From positions 1 to 17,224 of the forward strand of contig DATLYH010000257.1 in assembly GCA_035575035.1 (NCBI GenBank): DNA of 17,224 bases, read 5' to 3'. This DNA comes from DATLYH01 sp035575035 (GTDB lineage Bacteria; Planctomycetota; Planctomycetia; Gemmatales; Gemmataceae). A program made the translations under genes and the position numbers. This document shows, in pieces, positions 7,396 through 15,152 of the stretch (the stretch's first letter is position 1; each line of letters starts with the position of its first letter). The notes beneath the pieces were generated by a model. That model worked only from the letters and a program-made list of their open reading frames with translations. It did no database searches and was not told the origin of the DNA.

Positions 7396-8301
7396 TCACT
7401 GGGCCGTGATGGTAATCTTCTCTTCGAGCGTCTCGTCCTTCGTGAGCGTGATCTTCTTTAGCTCCTTGGGCTCCTTCATGCTCTCGTGCCAGTACATCAG
7501 CCGCAGCTCGGCGCCGGCCGGCACGTTCTTGATCTCGAACTTGCCGTCCTTGTCGGTGACGGTGGCGAAGGGATGATCGTAAACCCGGGCATAGGCGCGC
7601 ATCCAGGGGTGGATGTTGCAGGCGAAGGTGATCTCCCGGGGCGCGGGCCGGAAGGCCGGGATGGGCAGGTTGCTGTTCGGCGGGACCGTCTTGTTGTCGC
7701 CGCGGTTGGGCGGCGCACTCTGCCAGTTGGTGTTGTGGTTCAGGGTGCCGCTGTTCTTCACCGTGAACTTCTGGCCGGTCGGCACCTGCTTCTTGGTCTG
7801 CGGGTCGTAGTAACTGGGGAAGAGCACCACGGCGCGGGGGATGAAGGCGCAATGGGGCTGGTCGATGGACACTTCCTCGATGCCCAGCGCTTTGACATCA
7901 CGGTCCTTCTCGTCCAGGTTGAAGTAATGGCCGTCGGGCGGCGCCACCCAGACAAAGACGTTGGCCAGGCCGTCGCCGGCGCCGACTACCCAGGTCTGCT
8001 GGCCTGGATCGTTCTGGAGGCAGTGCTCCTTATCCTGCTTGGCCTCTTCCAGTGCCTTCTTGTGGGCAGCCTTGGCTTTCTCCAGAATCTCCGGGGTAAG
8101 GCCGGCGACCACGACGGTCCCCTTGAGCGTGCCCCGGCCCTCGGCGACCACCGGCTTCAACTCCCCTGTCTTGGGCGTCTCGCCCCCCTTGTCCGTCTCG
8201 CCGCCAGGGCCGGCCCCGGTGGGACCGCCGCCGCAGCCGACGCCCAGCAGCGCCAGCGCCACCACCAGGGACGATAGGATTGTTAAATGCAGATAACGCA
8301 T
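7396..8301 (-). CDS. Probable lipoprotein with amicyanin-like cupredoxin site (paralogue 2)
   Basis: A 301-residue exported protein. The N-terminus is a signal sequence ending LLGVGC (Cys23), an imperfect lipobox, followed by a Gly/Glu-rich linker. The C-terminal half has a putative type 1 copper site: His189 in LNHNTNW, then Cys228, His231 and Met234 in CNIHPWM. The C-x2-H-P-aromatic-M spacing is that of amicyanin (CTPHPFM). The last part (DKDGKFEIKNVPAG) resembles a carboxypeptidase-regulatory-like beta domain, as in proteins loosely annotated 'methylamine utilization protein'. Cys94 and Cys151 are also shared with the upstream paralogue. Electron transfer or copper binding in the periplasm is inferred. 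GGGAGG lies 6 bp before the ATG. It is the last gene of the operon. Confidence 0.82.
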   Translation of the reverse strand: MRYLHLTILSSLVVALALLGVGCGGGPTGAGPGGETDKGGETPKTGELKPVVAEGRGTLKGTVVVAGLTPEILEKAKAAHKKALEEAKQDKEHCLQNDPGQQTWVVGAGDGLANVFVWVAPPDGHYFNLDEKDRDVKALGIEEVSIDQPHCAFIPRAVVLFPSYYDPQTKKQVPTGQKFTVKNSGTLNHNTNWQSAPPNRGDNKTVPPNSNLPIPAFRPAPREITFACNIHPWMRAYARVYDHPFATVTDKDGKFEIKNVPAGAELRLMYWHESMKEPKELKKITLTKDETLEEKITITAQ

Positions 8302-8330
8302 GGTGAACCTCCCGGGGTAAGGGATCCAAA

Positions 8331-8351
8331 CCTGCCGCCTTTCGCGGCGGG
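8331..8351 (-). other. Intercistronic hairpin between the two cupredoxin genes
   Basis: Arms 8331-8338 and 8344-8351 pair over 8 bp with one G-T wobble around a 5-nt loop. On the minus strand the stem is followed by TTT only. It lies in the 64-bp gap before the second cupredoxin gene and could act as a weak terminator or an RNA-stability element. Confidence 0.4.
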
Positions 8352-8365
8352 TGCGGAAGAGTGCT

Positions 8366-9142
8366 TCACTTCGCCGGCTTGAGCTCCAGCTTGCCCACGT
8401 CGGTGGCGGTGCCCGCCTGGATCGTGATGGGGTCGCCGTTCTTGTCGCTCTTGTAGCCGGCCGTCTCCTGCCAGACCACGAGGCGGCACTTGCCGGCCGG
8501 GGCGTTTTTGATCTCGAAGCGGCCGTTCTCGTCGGTCACGGCGAAGTACGGGTGGTCGAAAACACGGACGTAGGCCTTCATCCACGGGTGGATGTTGCAA
8601 GCGATGATCACCGGGAAGCCGGTCGCCTTCAGGTCATCGATCTTGATCGAACCATTGGGCGAGATCACCTTGTTGTCGCCGCGGATGCGGATGCCGGCCC
8701 AGTTGACATTATGGACGATGGGGGCGCTGTTTTTGACCTCCAGCGTCTGTCCCTGCCGCAGCGCCACCACGTGCGGCTCGAACTTACACATCGGCTGGTC
8801 CATGACCACCACGTCCTTGGGGACGGCCTGGAGACTGGGATGGACGGCCAGCTGGCCGTCGGGCGGGTCGGGAATGAGCCAGACGACGGCCCAGCGGACC
8901 CCCTTGTTGGTCGGATTGATGACCCACTCCTCGCTGAGGATAGCGCCGCGGGCCAGGCAATGTTCCTGGTCCTTGGTGACATCGAGCTTCTTGACCTCGG
9001 GCAGGTCGTTGCCGCCCCAAACGACCTGTCCTTTGACATCGCCCCAGCCGGCCGGATTCTGGGCCTGGGCGGTGGGGTCGGTCCCGACGAAGGCGAGGAC
9101 GGCCAGGGCGGTCAGGACGGCCGCGATGCTCAGATAGCGCAT
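8366..9142 (-). CDS. Exported amicyanin-like cupredoxin-domain protein (paralogue 1)
   Basis: A 258-residue protein with a cleavable signal peptide, probably cut after TAQA at residue 27. It is a paralogue of the next gene: both begin MRYL, both have Cys-containing EHCL and QP-x-C segments (Cys62, Cys119), and both share the copper motif. The predicted ligands are His144 in VHNVNW, then Cys182, His185 and Met188 in CNIHPWM. The C-terminal DENGRFEIKNAPAG is the same regulatory-like beta segment. There is no lipobox, so this copy is probably soluble in the periplasm while its neighbour is anchored. GGAGGAG lies 7 bp before the ATG. The start is 2 bp after the stop of the octahaem cytochrome, which implies coupled translation and a shared function. 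A role as electron acceptor is inferred. Confidence 0.85.
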   Translation of the reverse strand: MRYLSIAAVLTALAVLAFVGTDPTAQAQNPAGWGDVKGQVVWGGNDLPEVKKLDVTKDQEHCLARGAILSEEWVINPTNKGVRWAVVWLIPDPPDGQLAVHPSLQAVPKDVVVMDQPMCKFEPHVVALRQGQTLEVKNSAPIVHNVNWAGIRIRGDNKVISPNGSIKIDDLKATGFPVIIACNIHPWMKAYVRVFDHPYFAVTDENGRFEIKNAPAGKCRLVVWQETAGYKSDKNGDPITIQAGTATDVGKLELKPAK

Positions 9143-9144
9143 GG

Positions 9145-12100
9145 TCAGTCTCCTCCGGGACTGGTGAGGTAGTAGCGGTTGGCGGGCAGGGCGGCCTGCT
9201 TGGGGAGGTCCATGAGCAGATCGGCCAGGGCTTTGACCTGCTCCCGCGACGTTCCCTTGAAGAGATCCTGGTACTCCTTCTGGTTGCGGGGGAAGTTTTG
9301 CGGCATCGGCGTCTGGTAGGTGATCAGCCGGCGCGGGTTAGCCAGCCAGCGCTCGGTCCACTCCGGCCGCAGGCGCTCGGCCGACAGGTCGAGCGGCGGC
9401 CCCTTGGCGGCCACGCCCAGCCCGCCGGCCTGGTGGCAGGCCAGGCACGGACCGCGCACCAGCAGCCGGAAGGCATCGCTGGCGTAGACCTGGCGGTCCT
9501 GCCATCGCTGCGTCAGGGCCTCCGGCGTCGCCTCCTCGAGCCGGGCCTGCAGCCCCTCGGCGTACTTCTTGAGGCTGTCGCGGTTGTTCATCGCCCGCGT
9601 CACGGCATCGGCGGCCAGCTTCTTCTTGTCCTTGTCGGCCTTGGCCTCGGCCTCCTTGGCCCGAACCACCTCGGCCTCGGCTGCCTTCAGCCGCTCTTGC
9701 ACCTCCTTGAGCTGCTCCTCCAGGTCCTGACGGTACTGCTTCCAGATCGCCTCCAGGGCCTGGGCCCTCTCCTTCAGTGCCTCTGCACCCAGTGCCTCCC
9801 GGTACTCCTTGCTCTGCTCGCGCCAGAATTCCTCCTCGCGCTGCTTGATGGTCAGGTAAGGGTAGTTCAGGCCATAGCCTGGGTTGGCGAGCCGGTCGGC
9901 GGCGCCGAAGTAGTTCACCAGCGCCTGCGCCTCCTCATCGCTCATGTTGAATTTGGGCATGCGCAGGATGAGGAAGCCGTCCCCCTCGGCCAGCTGCGGC
10001 CGGATCTTCCCCGGATTGCGCAGGAACTGGAAGAGCCAGCCCGGCTGCACTTTCTCTCCCTCACGCACCAGCGGCGGCGGCAGGCCGGCCCGGGCCGTGT
10101 TCTCGTCCACGACGGCGCCCGGCCGGCGGGCCGTCAGATAGGGCACCAGTAGCTCGGTGAAGTGGCCACCATACGGGTCGGCCCGGGCGACCAAGTCGGT
10201 GGTCGGCAGATTGAAGATTTGCTCGCCGGCCGGGATGTTCGCCGGTTTCTTGGTGTCGTCGAGGAAGCGGACCGCCTCGGTCAGCCAGACGGAGAGACGC
10301 TTGTTCTCGACGTCTTCCTTTCCCTGGGGCACGGCGAACAGCCGCAGCCGGCCGGAGGTCGGAGGCGGCGGCCCCACCCAGGCGTTGTCGTCACGGAACA
10401 CGTCGGCATAGTCGGCGGCGGCGTTGGCCTGGACGGCGCTATGGGCATCCTGCAATTGCTGAAGCACCTCGGGGGTCAGTTTGAAGTCGTAGACGCCGGC
10501 GCGAACCTGATGGCAGCCGGCGCAGTTGAACTTATCAAGCACCTGCCGGCCCTTGACCTCGGCCAGCCGGTCGGGCGATGGATTGTTGAGATAGGCGAAC
10601 GGGATCGGCTCGGCGACCAGACCAAGGATGAAAGTCATCACCGCCTCGCGGGCCTCGGCTTCCTCGCGCAGGGCCCGGGCCCGATACGCCTCATCCGACT
10701 CGTCGGGCCGCTTCTTGGTGGGGGCGAATCGGAACTGCGGCATCCGCAGCCGGTCATCCCAGGTCCGCTCGCGGTTGTAGTCGAAGCTGCGCGGCTCTAG
10801 CAGTTTTTGGTGCAGGAAGCCGGGCCGGCCGTTCTGGTCGTGCTGATGGTAGGCCAGCGACTCGTAGAAGAATTCCTCGTAGGGCTCCTTGCCGTCCTTG
10901 ACCTGCCAGTCGGCCGCGGGTTTGCTCGGGTCCTTCGGATCGTCGCGCAGCGGGACGATGTGGTAATGGTTCCTGATATACGTCTCCACGTCCTCGAACG
11001 CCAGCCGTTCGACATCTTTCTTGCCCCAGTCATTGAGCGGCGTGCCGATCGGCTTGGCGAACTCGAAGCCGGGGATGTTGTGGCAGCCGTAGCAGCCGAG
11101 CCGGCTGATGGCCTTGCGGCCGATGTACCACTTGAGCTTGTCGGCGGTGATCGGCCCTTGCAGCTCGCGCTCGTCGGCGTCGTAGGCCATGGCGTCGAGC
11201 CGGTTTGGCGGGATGCCCTCCCGCAGGAACTTCTCCGTGTCCTCCCGGGTCACGCCCGGCGCCTTGCTCAGATAGACCCGGGCCAGGGCCACCAGGGTTT
11301 CCGCGCTCGGTTGAGGCACCTCCGGCTCGTCCCAGTCGGCGACCGGCTGGCTCAGCAGCCAGTCGGCGACCTTGGCCGCCTCTGGCACGGTCAGGTGGGT
11401 GATGGGCATGCGGGTCCGGGGGAAGTGGACGTTGGGATTGAGGATCCACTGGATCAGCCAGGCCCGCCGGGCTTTCTCCCGCTCCTTGGGGTCCTGGACT
11501 TCCGGTGCGATCTTGGCGGCGATGCGGGTCAGGTCGGGGCCGAAGTCCGCCTCGCTGATCACACCGGGGATGACGCCGTGGGCATCCCGCTCCTCGCGGG
11601 CGGCGGCCTCATGGGTGTGGCAGGCCAGACAGCCTCGCTCGCGGAAGAGCCGGGCCCCTTCGATGCGCTGCTTCTCATCGGCGACCGGCGGCAGCTCGGT
11701 GATGACGTTCCCCTCGCCGTCGGTGAGATGAACGGCCCCCTGGCCCGCGACCGGCAGCAACGGCGTCGGCACCGCGGCCAGCTCCAGCCGGCGCTCCAAC
11801 TCGATCAACTCCTTGCGCTCGCGCTCGCTGAGGGTGGCGTTCGCCTGCTTTTCCTTGAGTTCCTTCTCCTTCTGGAGCAGCTGGCGGCGGCGCTCCTCGG
11901 TGTCGCGGCGGTACTTGTCCTTGCCGCCCAGGTAGGCCCGGCTCTCGTGGAAGAGATAGTGGGTGATGGCGTGGATCTCGGCTGCGGGGAAGTCCTTCTG
12001 GTCCTCGGGCAGCACGTCGGGACGGTTGTTGCTCAGGCCGTAGAAGTGCGGCATGCGCGTGTCGGGCCGGAAGCCGCGCGGCGACAGAATCCACTTGCGG

Positions 12101-13680
12101 ACCCAATCGGCGTTGGTCTTCTCAACCAGGCGATAAAGGCTGGGACCGACCTTGCGCATCTTGCCCGGCGGATTGAGCGGGTCGGCCAGCATCTTGGTCC
12201 GCTCGGCAGCCGTCATGGCCTCCAGCGGCGGATTGGGCTCCAGGCGGAGGTCGGGACCGACCGGCCGGCCCCCCTTGATGCCGGCGATCTCATGACAGCC
12301 GAAGCAGCCGTGCTCGCGCACCAGATTGTAGCCGCGGATCAGCTTGGGTGCCTCGACCTTGCTGCCGTAGCGGATCAGGTCGGTGACTTCATGGTGGCAC
12401 TTCAGACAGCTCGACTCGATGAACCGGGAGGGGAGCATCGGGAAGTCCCAGTAATGATTGGACTCCCAGTGATGGTCGCCGACCCACTGGGCGCGCTGGA
12501 CGGCGTTATTGGGGGTATGCGAGGCAAGGTTGAAGTCGGTGGCGCTCCCCTGGCCGGAATGGCAAATGGTGCAGCCGAACTTCTCCGCTGGGTGGGGGCT
12601 GTTCGAATCGACGAACAGGTCCAGCCGTGGGTGGGCGCAGTACTGGGTGATCTGCGACGGACTCAGAGGGGTGGCCACGACCCGGGTCGGCAGGTCGTCG
12701 GGATCGAAGCCCAGTTCCTCGCCGCGCTTCTGCCGCTCGGCGAACATCTGCCGCACCTTGTCCAGCCGGCCTTGCAGCTCGGCCGGCGCATCCTTGAGCC
12801 GCGTCAGGGTTTCGCGGTCGAAATTGGCCCGCTCGATGCCTAGATGGCAGGTGTGGCAGCGGTCGAAGCGAGTGACATGCTTGAAATTGTAGTCGATAGG
12901 GAGCTTGTCGAGGGTGTACTGTTCGATGCGGTACGGCGAGGCGAAACCGTCGATGACCGGCAGAGAGCGGAACCAGTCGCCGAACTTCCAGCGTTTGGTG
13001 GCGGTGGTCTTGGCGAGGCGGTCGAGGTCGGCCGTCGCCCGCTTGATCGGGTCCTCGGCCTGCGACAGGGTCTGGATGTCGTTCGCCGCGGCCGCAGGCG
13101 CCAGGCCGGCCTCAACCCATTCCTGATACAGGCCCCAGGCCAGTTCCTTCTCCTTGGCCTTGACCGGAGCCAGCTTCGCTTCCATCTCGGCCTTCACGGC
13201 ATCGATCTGATCTTGCAGGTTGCCCATCTCGGTCGCCAGCTGCTGCAACCGGGCGTCCTTGGCCTGCGCCGCCGCGGTGTGGCCGTGATCGACATCAATA
13301 TTGCGGAGGCTGACCAGCGAGTCATACGTTGCCTTGATCCCCTGCAGGTCGGCCTCGAGCCGGACCCGCCGGGCCTGCAAGTCTCTGACTTCGCGCTGGA
13401 CCTTGTCCTCTTCCTTTTTCAGCTCGGCGCGAGCGGCGGCCAGCTTCTCTTCGGCCTCCTTGATCTTGGCAAGGGTCTGTTCGTCGGGCAGCTTCTCGAC
13501 CATGGCCCGCTCGAAGACGGCGGTCTCGACATCGCGGAAGACGCGCTGCTGGACCTTGAACGGCCGATAGTAGTCCTGCGCGAACATGACCACGACGCTG
13601 AGCAGCATCAGGATGCAGGACACCGCGAAGATGATGTCCAGCGTCCGCTGGTTGCGATAGGTTTGGTCGGTGGCTGCCAT
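9145..13680 (-). CDS. Giant membrane-anchored octahaem cytochrome c of a bc-type complex
   Basis: A 1511-residue protein with one N-terminal membrane helix (about 16-34) and a large periplasmic part. It has eight CxxCH haem c motifs at 275-279, 370-374, 425-429, 459-463, 684-688, 863-867, 1053-1057 and 1412-1416. The last five are each followed by a Met-Pro that can supply the distal ligand (Met543, 758, 980, 1241, 1459), as in class I cytochrome c domains. The first three have no such Met and lie in His-rich sequence, so bis-His ligation is likely. Charged coiled-coil stretches occupy about 60-180, 590-635 and 1285-1390. Its place in the operon suggests it takes the role of cytochrome c1 or f, accepting electrons from the Rieske protein. 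The second ATG, at 13680, is chosen because GAGG lies 6 bp before it; the ATG at 13686 abuts that site. Confidence 0.9.
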   Translation of the reverse strand: MAATDQTYRNQRTLDIIFAVSCILMLLSVVVMFAQDYYRPFKVQQRVFRDVETAVFERAMVEKLPDEQTLAKIKEAEEKLAAARAELKKEEDKVQREVRDLQARRVRLEADLQGIKATYDSLVSLRNIDVDHGHTAAAQAKDARLQQLATEMGNLQDQIDAVKAEMEAKLAPVKAKEKELAWGLYQEWVEAGLAPAAAANDIQTLSQAEDPIKRATADLDRLAKTTATKRWKFGDWFRSLPVIDGFASPYRIEQYTLDKLPIDYNFKHVTRFDRCHTCHLGIERANFDRETLTRLKDAPAELQGRLDKVRQMFAERQKRGEELGFDPDDLPTRVVATPLSPSQITQYCAHPRLDLFVDSNSPHPAEKFGCTICHSGQGSATDFNLASHTPNNAVQRAQWVGDHHWESNHYWDFPMLPSRFIESSCLKCHHEVTDLIRYGSKVEAPKLIRGYNLVREHGCFGCHEIAGIKGGRPVGPDLRLEPNPPLEAMTAAERTKMLADPLNPPGKMRKVGPSLYRLVEKTNADWVRKWILSPRGFRPDTRMPHFYGLSNNRPDVLPEDQKDFPAAEIHAITHYLFHESRAYLGGKDKYRRDTEERRRQLLQKEKELKEKQANATLSERERKELIELERRLELAAVPTPLLPVAGQGAVHLTDGEGNVITELPPVADEKQRIEGARLFRERGCLACHTHEAAAREERDAHGVIPGVISEADFGPDLTRIAAKIAPEVQDPKEREKARRAWLIQWILNPNVHFPRTRMPITHLTVPEAAKVADWLLSQPVADWDEPEVPQPSAETLVALARVYLSKAPGVTREDTEKFLREGIPPNRLDAMAYDADERELQGPITADKLKWYIGRKAISRLGCYGCHNIPGFEFAKPIGTPLNDWGKKDVERLAFEDVETYIRNHYHIVPLRDDPKDPSKPAADWQVKDGKEPYEEFFYESLAYHQHDQNGRPGFLHQKLLEPRSFDYNRERTWDDRLRMPQFRFAPTKKRPDESDEAYRARALREEAEAREAVMTFILGLVAEPIPFAYLNNPSPDRLAEVKGRQVLDKFNCAGCHQVRAGVYDFKLTPEVLQQLQDAHSAVQANAAADYADVFRDDNAWVGPPPPTSGRLRLFAVPQGKEDVENKRLSVWLTEAVRFLDDTKKPANIPAGEQIFNLPTTDLVARADPYGGHFTELLVPYLTARRPGAVVDENTARAGLPPPLVREGEKVQPGWLFQFLRNPGKIRPQLAEGDGFLILRMPKFNMSDEEAQALVNYFGAADRLANPGYGLNYPYLTIKQREEEFWREQSKEYREALGAEALKERAQALEAIWKQYRQDLEEQLKEVQERLKAAEAEVVRAKEAEAKADKDKKKLAADAVTRAMNNRDSLKKYAEGLQARLEEATPEALTQRWQDRQVYASDAFRLLVRGPCLACHQAGGLGVAAKGPPLDLSAERLRPEWTERWLANPRRLITYQTPMPQNFPRNQKEYQDLFKGTSREQVKALADLLMDLPKQAALPANRYYLTSPGGD

Positions 13681-13686
13681 GGTCAT

Positions 13687-13690
13687 CCTC
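13687..13690 (-). promoter_or_regulatory. Ribosome binding site that sets the octahaem cytochrome start
   Basis: GAGG on the minus strand touches the upstream ATG (13686) but lies 6 bp before the second ATG (13680), so the shorter form is favoured. The 3' arm of the neighbouring palindrome ends 1 bp away, so folding could affect access to it. Confidence 0.5.
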
Positions 13691-13691
13691 A

Positions 13692-13735
13692 GCCGCTTGT
13701 GGCTTGGCGACGGGTCACGCTAAGCCGCAAGCGGC
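13692..13735. repeat. REP-like palindrome between the subunit-IV-like and octahaem genes
   Basis: The arms 13692-13705 (GCCGCTTGTGGCTT) and 13722-13735 (AAGCCGCAAGCGGC) pair at 13 of 14 positions around a 16-nt loop. The right arm is itself a short palindrome (GCCGCAAGCGGC). It fills most of the 68-bp gap. The GCCGCTTGCGGC core resembles a repeat I recall from planctomycete intergenic DNA. Confidence 0.65.
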
Positions 13736-13748
13736 AACGGGCGCACTG

Positions 13749-15053
13749 CTAGATGTTGAAGAAGATCTCCGGGAAGTAAACGATATACTTCAGGTTGAAG
13801 GCCCAACGGAGCAGCATCTTGATGGGCAAGGCCGCCATGAACTGGAGCAGGTTCACCAACAGGAAGAAGCGGATAAAGCCCATCTTGATGAAGAAGGACC
13901 GCATCACCGTCTTGGCCAACAACGGCGGCAAGAGCAGCAGGTAGCCGAGCACCAGGATGATCCCCGGCAGCTCGCGGATAATCATATTCTTGGGCAGGGT
14001 CTGGTGCAGGAAGCCGACCCAGAAGTATTCCGAGAGATTAATGTTATTCAAGGGGAGCACCTTGTGCGGGTCCCAGTACTCGAACGGCCCGAAGAAGTTC
14101 CAGTTGGGGCCGCGCAGGAAGGTGCCGAGTACGATCAACGTCACCCACATGACCACGAAGCCGAGCAGGAACATCGTCCAGGCGAACTTGCGCTGGGCAA
14201 AGGTGTAATAACCGTTCCCCTTCTGGTTAAAGTCGATGTAGGGGATGGCGATCAAGCCGACGATGATCATGGTGGGCAGCACCACGCCGGCCATCCACGG
14301 GTCGTAGTAGACCAACATTTCTTGCAGACCGAGGAAGTACCACGGCGCCTTGGAGGGGTTGGGCGCCTTGGCGCTGGAGGCCGGCTGCTCCAGGGGCGCT
14401 TTCAGAAAGACCGACCAGACCACGAGCAGGAACGTGGCCACCACCATGCAGATCAGCTCGGTATAAACCAGGTCGGGCCAGACCAGGACCTTCTCATCCT
14501 CGAGCTTCTCGGCCGGCGGCTCGCCCCGGGCCAGGCGGTCGTCGTTGAGGACCGCCTGGCGCATGCCCAGCCAGGTGAAGAAGGCAACCGTCAAGATCAG
14601 GATTGAGATCGGGACGTTGTCTTCCTTGGTGATGATCTTGCGGAAGTTGGGATCGGTCATGGCCCAACCGGAGGCCAAAAGGCCGAGGTTGAGGATGGCC
14701 CAGGCGACGGCCGGCTCGGTGAAGAAGCGCCGCCAGTAGAGAAAGGCGGCGAAGGCGATCACCGAGACCACGGTGTAGAGAATGGGCCCGGCCTGGCCGC
14801 CGTAGGCCCCCATGATGCGGGTAGTGAGGTCCTTGAAGCCCTGCGGCAAGGTGACCGCGGCCGGCACAACGAGGATGGCGACGGCATGCAGGAAGAAAAG
14901 TCCGGCAACAGCGGACCAGATGACTGCCTGGCGCAGGTCGCGGCGGCGGTAGTACTGGTAGGCAGCAAAGCCGAGATTCGCCAGCACCATCACCAGATAA
15001 AAGACCGCCAGGCCAACTTTGATGCCATGAGTCAGACCTTCGGGGCCGTGCAT
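13749..15053 (-). CDS. Cytochrome b C-terminal (subunit IV-like) protein with extra N-terminal helices
   Basis: A 434-residue integral membrane protein with about ten predicted helices. The C-terminal half is subunit-IV-like: the Qo-site motif is APWY at residues 236-239 in KAPWYFLGLQEM, followed by helices and a conserved-looking RGPNWNFFGP. Standard subunit IV has only three helices and about 160 residues; here about 190 N-terminal residues with roughly five helices (about 10-35, 43-66, 88-107, 115-131 and 147-164) come first and match nothing I recognise. The acidic residue of PEWY/PDWY is replaced by Ala. I chose the ATG at 15053 (AAGG 8 bp upstream). The open frame back to 15131 reads into a palindromic repeat and is probably not translated. 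It works with the b6-like protein encoded 99 bp upstream. Confidence 0.85.
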   Translation of the reverse strand: MHGPEGLTHGIKVGLAVFYLVMVLANLGFAAYQYYRRRDLRQAVIWSAVAGLFFLHAVAILVVPAAVTLPQGFKDLTTRIMGAYGGQAGPILYTVVSVIAFAAFLYWRRFFTEPAVAWAILNLGLLASGWAMTDPNFRKIITKEDNVPISILILTVAFFTWLGMRQAVLNDDRLARGEPPAEKLEDEKVLVWPDLVYTELICMVVATFLLVVWSVFLKAPLEQPASSAKAPNPSKAPWYFLGLQEMLVYYDPWMAGVVLPTMIIVGLIAIPYIDFNQKGNGYYTFAQRKFAWTMFLLGFVVMWVTLIVLGTFLRGPNWNFFGPFEYWDPHKVLPLNNINLSEYFWVGFLHQTLPKNMIIRELPGIILVLGYLLLLPPLLAKTVMRSFFIKMGFIRFFLLVNLLQFMAALPIKMLLRWAFNLKYIVYFPEIFFNI

Positions 15054-15081
15054 GAGAACAACCTTTGATTTCAGATTGCAG

Positions 15082-15146
15082 ATTTCAGATGGCAGATTGC
15101 AGATTCCAGACCGACCGTGGCAAATCTGCAATCTGCCATCTGAAAT
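15082..15146. repeat. Palindromic repeat between the two cytochrome b genes
   Basis: A perfect 24-bp inverted repeat, arms 15082-15105 and 15123-15146, encloses a 17-nt loop; weaker pairing continues outward. It is made of reiterated CAGATTGCAGATT/TCAGAT words and is distinctly AT-richer than its surroundings. Read through, it gives the 'ICNLPSEICNLKS' type of peptide that I recall from many spurious or extended ORFs, consistent with a dispersed element. It lies wholly in the 99-bp gap. Confidence 0.88.
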
Positions 15147-15152
15147 TTGAAA

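Noticed and set aside
7396..9142. Methylamine utilisation proteins
   Set aside because: The copper motif is amicyanin-like, but there are no methylamine dehydrogenase genes and the proteins sit in a bc-complex operon.
10807..12843. A 678-codon plus-strand open frame opposite the octahaem gene
   Set aside because: It is the antisense shadow of a GC-rich coding sequence with eight haem motifs; its translation is Leu/Gly/Ala/Val-rich without motifs.
15054..15131. N-terminal extension of the subunit-IV-like protein
   Set aside because: The 26 extra codons come from the palindromic repeat; the ATG at 15053 has a better-placed ribosome binding site.
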